Under the pieces are notes generated by a model, which worked only from the letters and a program-made list of their open reading frames with translations, did not search any database and was not told the DNA's origin. A stretch of 64,000 nucleotides of DNA from Flavobacteriales bacterium (GTDB lineage: Bacteria > Bacteroidota > Bacteroidia > Flavobacteriales_F > PHOS-HE28), in the NCBI GenBank assembly GCA_016788635.1, contig JAEUSU010000020.1:62001-126000 (forward strand), read 5' to 3'. The position numbers and the translations under genes are program-made. The stretch's first letter is position 1; every line of letters begins with the position of its first letter. Positions 61,901-64,000 of this stretch are shown piece by piece.

Positions 61901-62053
61901 ACCTTGATCGTGCTGCCCACGCTGCTCGCCTCGCTCAACGAGGCACGGCGTTTCATCCATTGGGCCTGGAACGGCCGCGTGCCGGCACCCGAGATCGTTG
62001 AACCCGCAGTGAAGGAACTGCCCTATGAGAACCTGGAGGACCATCGCGATTAG
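58901..62053 (+). CDS. RND-family multidrug efflux transporter
   Basis: Proton-driven inner-membrane pump of 1050 residues, the size of the AcrB/MexB family. The N-terminus has the first membrane helix and YPGASPEEVEQGV; the fourth helix has GILVDDGIVIAE with the proton-relay Asp396 and Asp397. The second half repeats the fold (SFFGAIALIGVMVNDSLVLVSAFN, LTSLTTVAGLLPITL). It lacks the strict HAE1 feel of AcrB in the porter loops, so metabolite rather than drug substrates are possible. It overlaps the TolC gene by 29 nt. Confidence 0.93.
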   Translation: MKGLTAYFLKYTVAVDTVMVLIMIFGFFGLKATRSSLFPEVESRTIQVQIIYPGASPEEVEQGVVLRIEDDVKGISGIERVSSVSQENGGLINVEVIKGYSVDVVMQDVKNAVERIPQLPEGMEPIRTFKLENIRPAVSFALTGEGLDLKALKTIARRVEQDLRSVPGISKVEVTGFPEEEIEVAFREEDLRQNQLSFVQAAAAVRAANIDVTGGKIKTFDEELLIRVREKRMEAEGLRDIVVRAGVDGRVLRLKDVADVRDAWADDPTRNYVNGVPSVVVNVSSTVSEDILFIAGTALKYIDDLNARNTKVRAELINDATTVLKQRIAMLLENGLQGFVLVLITLALFLNWRLAFWVALSIPIAFAGMFILAPGFITINVMSLFGMILVVGILVDDGIVIAEAIYQEYERGLPPVQAAFTGIQKVMPAVVSSVLTTVAAFSTFFFIEGRLGDFAPALAFVVIATLLFSLIEAAYILPAHVAHSKGLSRGPKNRFEAYMDGVMTRLRDHRYGPFFDRIMRNKMLTAGVAFFLLAVTIGSVGAGIIRTTFFPVIERDDVAVELDMVTGTRENIVFTELQRVEGLVWDLNRELSAGRADSLDVVLKVQTILGPRPEQGKLNIILLDGERRGFRAEELTGRLRDMAGISPGVQNLTFGLATPFGKPVSVSLRSNDLAELNLAKTALRAELQKLPMLRDVVDSDRPGNREVVLRLKEQAHLLGLTVQDIVGQVRQGFFGLETQRVQRGEDEVKVWVRYGEEGRSSLRDLEDMRVRASDGRQFPLSELVSYRIERGIRAINHLDGRREVRVEADMASSAQSATDAQALIAAEIMGPLLARFPGVNYSFEGQGEQSRKVGGSAMRVLPITLIIMFSMIVITLRSFWQMLAILLCIPLGFIGVGWGHWVHDVQISLFSFFGAIALIGVMVNDSLVLVSAFNANLKQGMTFARALRTAALSRLRPILLTSLTTVAGLLPITLNRSFQAQFLIPMAITVAYGLAIATFVTLIVLPTLLASLNEARRFIHWAWNGRVPAPEIVEPAVKELPYENLEDHRD

Positions 62054-63356
62054 CCTCGGCCTGCTGATGGCCGGTGCCATGCACGCCCAGGACACCCTGG
62101 CGTTGGAACAGGCGCTCACGATGGCATTGGCGAATGAGCACGGCATACGCATGGCGCGCAACTCGGCCGACATCGCGGAGCGGTTCGCCACACCGGGCAA
62201 TCAAGGTTTGCTGCCGCGGTTGGATGCCGGTGGGCGCGGCCAGTACAGCAACCAGTACACCCGGCTGGATTTTGTGGAAGGACTGCCTGATGTGGAGGCC
62301 AGTGGCGTGGAGAACACCACCCTGGCCGGACAGGTCGGGCTGGCCTACACGCTGTTCGATGGCTTGGGCAACTTCGCACAATACGATCGGGCGCGGTTGG
62401 ATGCAGTGTTGGCGGACATCAACCTGCGCGCGCAGGTGGAGGGCACCCTCACGCAGGTGATCGCGTTGTACTACGCCCTTGCGGCGCTCGATGAGGATGT
62501 GCGCATCACCCGGCGCATCCTGGACATTAGCGCCGAACGGCACGCCCGCCTGGAGGGAAGGGCCGCGCTGGGTGGTGCGGGCCGACTGGATGTGCTGAAC
62601 GCCTTGGTGGACCTGCGAACGGACAGTACGACCTATATCCTGGCCCTTCAACGGCGCGAACGGACCACGCGCGACCTGAACGTGCTGCTGGGCCGCGACC
62701 CCAATGCGGAGGTGACCGTCTCGCGGCGGCTGATCTATGCGGCGGAGCTGGACCAGGAACGATTGGTGGAGGAGTCCATGCGTGGCAATGTGCTGGTGGC
62801 CGCCTCCGTGGCCCAGGTGAAGGCGGCCGAGGTGGACCGGCGTATCGCGGCCGCACTGCGCTGGCCGCGCCTGGACCTGACGGCGAACTACGGCATCACC
62901 GACCAACGGAACGATGTGGGTATCGTGCTGGGCACCTTGAACCGGGGGTTCAATGGCGGGCTCGGCATCACGGTCCCGATCTTTGACGGTGGACGGATCA
63001 ATACCCAGGTGGAGGTGGCCAGGCTGCGGCAGGAGAACGCCATGCTGGCGGAGCAGCAGGCGCGTCTGCAGGTGGAACGGGACGTGCGGAACGCCTTCAC
63101 CACCTGGCGCGACCAGCGCGAGGTGCTGCGCATCCAGAACGATGCGGTGACCATCGCGCAGCTCAACTTCGACCGCACGCGTGATCTGTTCGAGCGCGGC
63201 CAGCTCACCAGCCTCCAGTTCCGGCAGGCACAGGTGGACCTTGCCGACACCGAGCGCAGGGCCGTGGTGGCGGGCTTTGAGACGAAGGTGGCCGAACTGC
63301 AGTTGTTGCGCGCCAGCGGTGGACTGTTGCCCGCGTTGGGTGTGCAGACCCGTTGA
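62025..63356 (+). CDS. TolC-family outer-membrane efflux channel
   Basis: Outer-membrane exit duct of 443 residues with a signal peptide (to MHAQ, about 22). The two repeated halves each have the alpha-barrel pattern (LALEQALTMALANEHGIRMAR, NQGLLPRLDAGGRGQYSNQY and NVLVAASVAQVKAAEVDRRIA, RWPRLDLTANYGITD) and a GGRINTQVEVARLRQENAML coiled-coil stretch. Start at 62025 inside the end of the pump gene. Last gene of the tetR operon; the convergent kinase stop lies 5 nt further. Confidence 0.93.
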   Translation: MRTWRTIAISLGLLMAGAMHAQDTLALEQALTMALANEHGIRMARNSADIAERFATPGNQGLLPRLDAGGRGQYSNQYTRLDFVEGLPDVEASGVENTTLAGQVGLAYTLFDGLGNFAQYDRARLDAVLADINLRAQVEGTLTQVIALYYALAALDEDVRITRRILDISAERHARLEGRAALGGAGRLDVLNALVDLRTDSTTYILALQRRERTTRDLNVLLGRDPNAEVTVSRRLIYAAELDQERLVEESMRGNVLVAASVAQVKAAEVDRRIAAALRWPRLDLTANYGITDQRNDVGIVLGTLNRGFNGGLGITVPIFDGGRINTQVEVARLRQENAMLAEQQARLQVERDVRNAFTTWRDQREVLRIQNDAVTIAQLNFDRTRDLFERGQLTSLQFRQAQVDLADTERRAVVAGFETKVAELQLLRASGGLLPALGVQTR

Positions 63357-63361
63357 GGCGG

Positions 63362-64000
63362 TCAGGTAAGTGGTTCCATGCGGAACAACACCTCGAAGGT
63401 CACGCCACCATCCGTGTAAGCCCTGAAGCTGCCATCCAGCTGACTGGCGAGCGCCTCGGTGATCTCCAGGCCCAGCCGACCTTGATCGTCGCGAGACTTC
63501 GGGGACATGCCCCGTCCGTTGTCCTTCACCACCAGCCGGTGCAGGGTGGTTTCCTCCCTTCGCAGCATCACGTCGATGTGCCCACCGGTGGAGTAGGGGA
63601 ATGCATGCTGGTAGCAGTTCGTGAGCAGTTCGCAGAGGATCTGCCCCAGCGCGATCGTGGTGTCCGGATCCGCCTTCAGGCCCCCGGCATTCACCTCGCA
63701 GCTGATGCTGGCGCTGTGTGGTTCGTGCAACGCGCTGATCGCATTGGCGAGCTCATCGAAGAACTTCTGCAGGTCGATGCCACGCAGATCGGTCATGCCG
63801 TAAAGCTTATGGTGCACCAGGGCCATGTTGTCGATGCGCCGCTTGCCGCGCATGAACTCCGAGCGCACCGGCCCTTCCTCCAAACGTCCGGCCTGAAGGC
63901 TGAGCAAGCTGCTCACCACCTGCAGGTTGTTCTTCACCCGGTGGTGCACTTCGCGGTCCAGCACATCACGCTCCTCCAGGGCCTTCGCCAGTTTCCGTTG
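63362..64000 (-). CDS. HisKA_2-family sensor histidine kinase (partial, 5' end outside window)
   Basis: The visible 212 codons are the C-terminal kinase core. The H-box is DREVHHRVKNNLQVVSSLLSLQA (phospho-acceptor His in HHRVKNN), followed by the ATPase segments LGQILCELLTNCYQHAF (N box) and VVKDNGRGMSPKS, then GRLGLEITEALASQL (G box). The frame continues to the right edge (QRKLAKALEERDVLD), so the sensor part lies outside. Its response regulator is not in the window. Confidence 0.92.
   Translation of the reverse strand, partial: QRKLAKALEERDVLDREVHHRVKNNLQVVSSLLSLQAGRLEEGPVRSEFMRGKRRIDNMALVHHKLYGMTDLRGIDLQKFFDELANAISALHEPHSASISCEVNAGGLKADPDTTIALGQILCELLTNCYQHAFPYSTGGHIDVMLRREETTLHRLVVKDNGRGMSPKSRDDQGRLGLEITEALASQLDGSFRAYTDGGVTFEVLFRMEPLT

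Overview
The window looks like a chromosomal segment of a high-GC member of the Bacteroidota, most likely an uncultured Flavobacteriales-type lineage. The evidence is: several secreted proteins with type IX secretion (T9SS) C-terminal domains, both the short type A form and the gliding-motility-associated type B form; an orphan TonB-dependent receptor with an N-terminal carboxypeptidase-regulatory-like domain; a PorE-like TPR/PD40/OmpA protein; LytTR/LytS two-component genes; almost no Shine-Dalgarno sequences; and promoters with the Bacteroidota -7 element TAnnTTTG. GC is about 60-65% by eye. I see no tRNA, rRNA, CRISPR array, insertion sequence or prophage.

Layout. 1-6075 (minus strand): a fused str/S10 operon, rpsL-rpsG-fusA-rpsJ-rplC-rplD-rplW-rplB-rpsS, without tuf, with a canonical promoter at its head and cut by the window start. 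6.3-15 kb: a Fic-domain protein whose catalytic His is replaced by Arg, a DUF6089-type membrane protein, a nitronate monooxygenase/FabK-like enzyme, a large type B T9SS cargo, guaB, and a LytS/LytTR pair. 15-22 kb: ACP phosphodiesterase, an MltF-like transglycosylase, a secreted peptidylarginine-deiminase-like enzyme, and a CotH-kinase/lamin-tail T9SS protein. 22-29 kb: DUF1572/DinB protein, lipoprotein S9 peptidase, GNAT, a small membrane protein, M42 aminopeptidase, PorE-like protein. 29-40 kb: a 1030-residue Asp-box/PKD secreted protein divergent from mnmD across a perfectly palindromic promoter, NUDIX, an outer-membrane protein, murQ, an alpha/beta-hydrolase-like T9SS protein lacking the nucleophile Ser, a TonB receptor. 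40-50 kb: DUF2214 protein, beta-CASP nuclease, a T9SS cargo, tryptophan 2,3-dioxygenase, a Rieske lipoprotein, and several outer-membrane proteins. 50-55.8 kb: hpt and adk, a repeat-rich spacer, then the overlapping set obg-PAP2-crcB-pafA, a STAS-like gene and an OmpA lipoprotein. 57-63.4 kb: a tetR-controlled RND efflux operon (TetR, adaptor, pump, TolC) with a perfect 16-bp palindrome at its head. The right edge cuts a HisKA_2 sensor kinase.

The strongest non-gene signals are regulatory. About twenty genes carry a TAnnTTYR-like octamer a few bases to about 40 bases before the start codon, often so close (3-8 nt) that the transcript must be leaderless or nearly so. Three gene junctions have a hairpin followed at once by TTTG and then the next start codon. 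A 36-bp tandem repeat before the NUDIX gene shows a compensatory base-pair change in its stem. Functionally the window mixes housekeeping (translation, purine synthesis and salvage, cell-wall recycling) with a secretion and cell-surface programme typical of T9SS bacteria.
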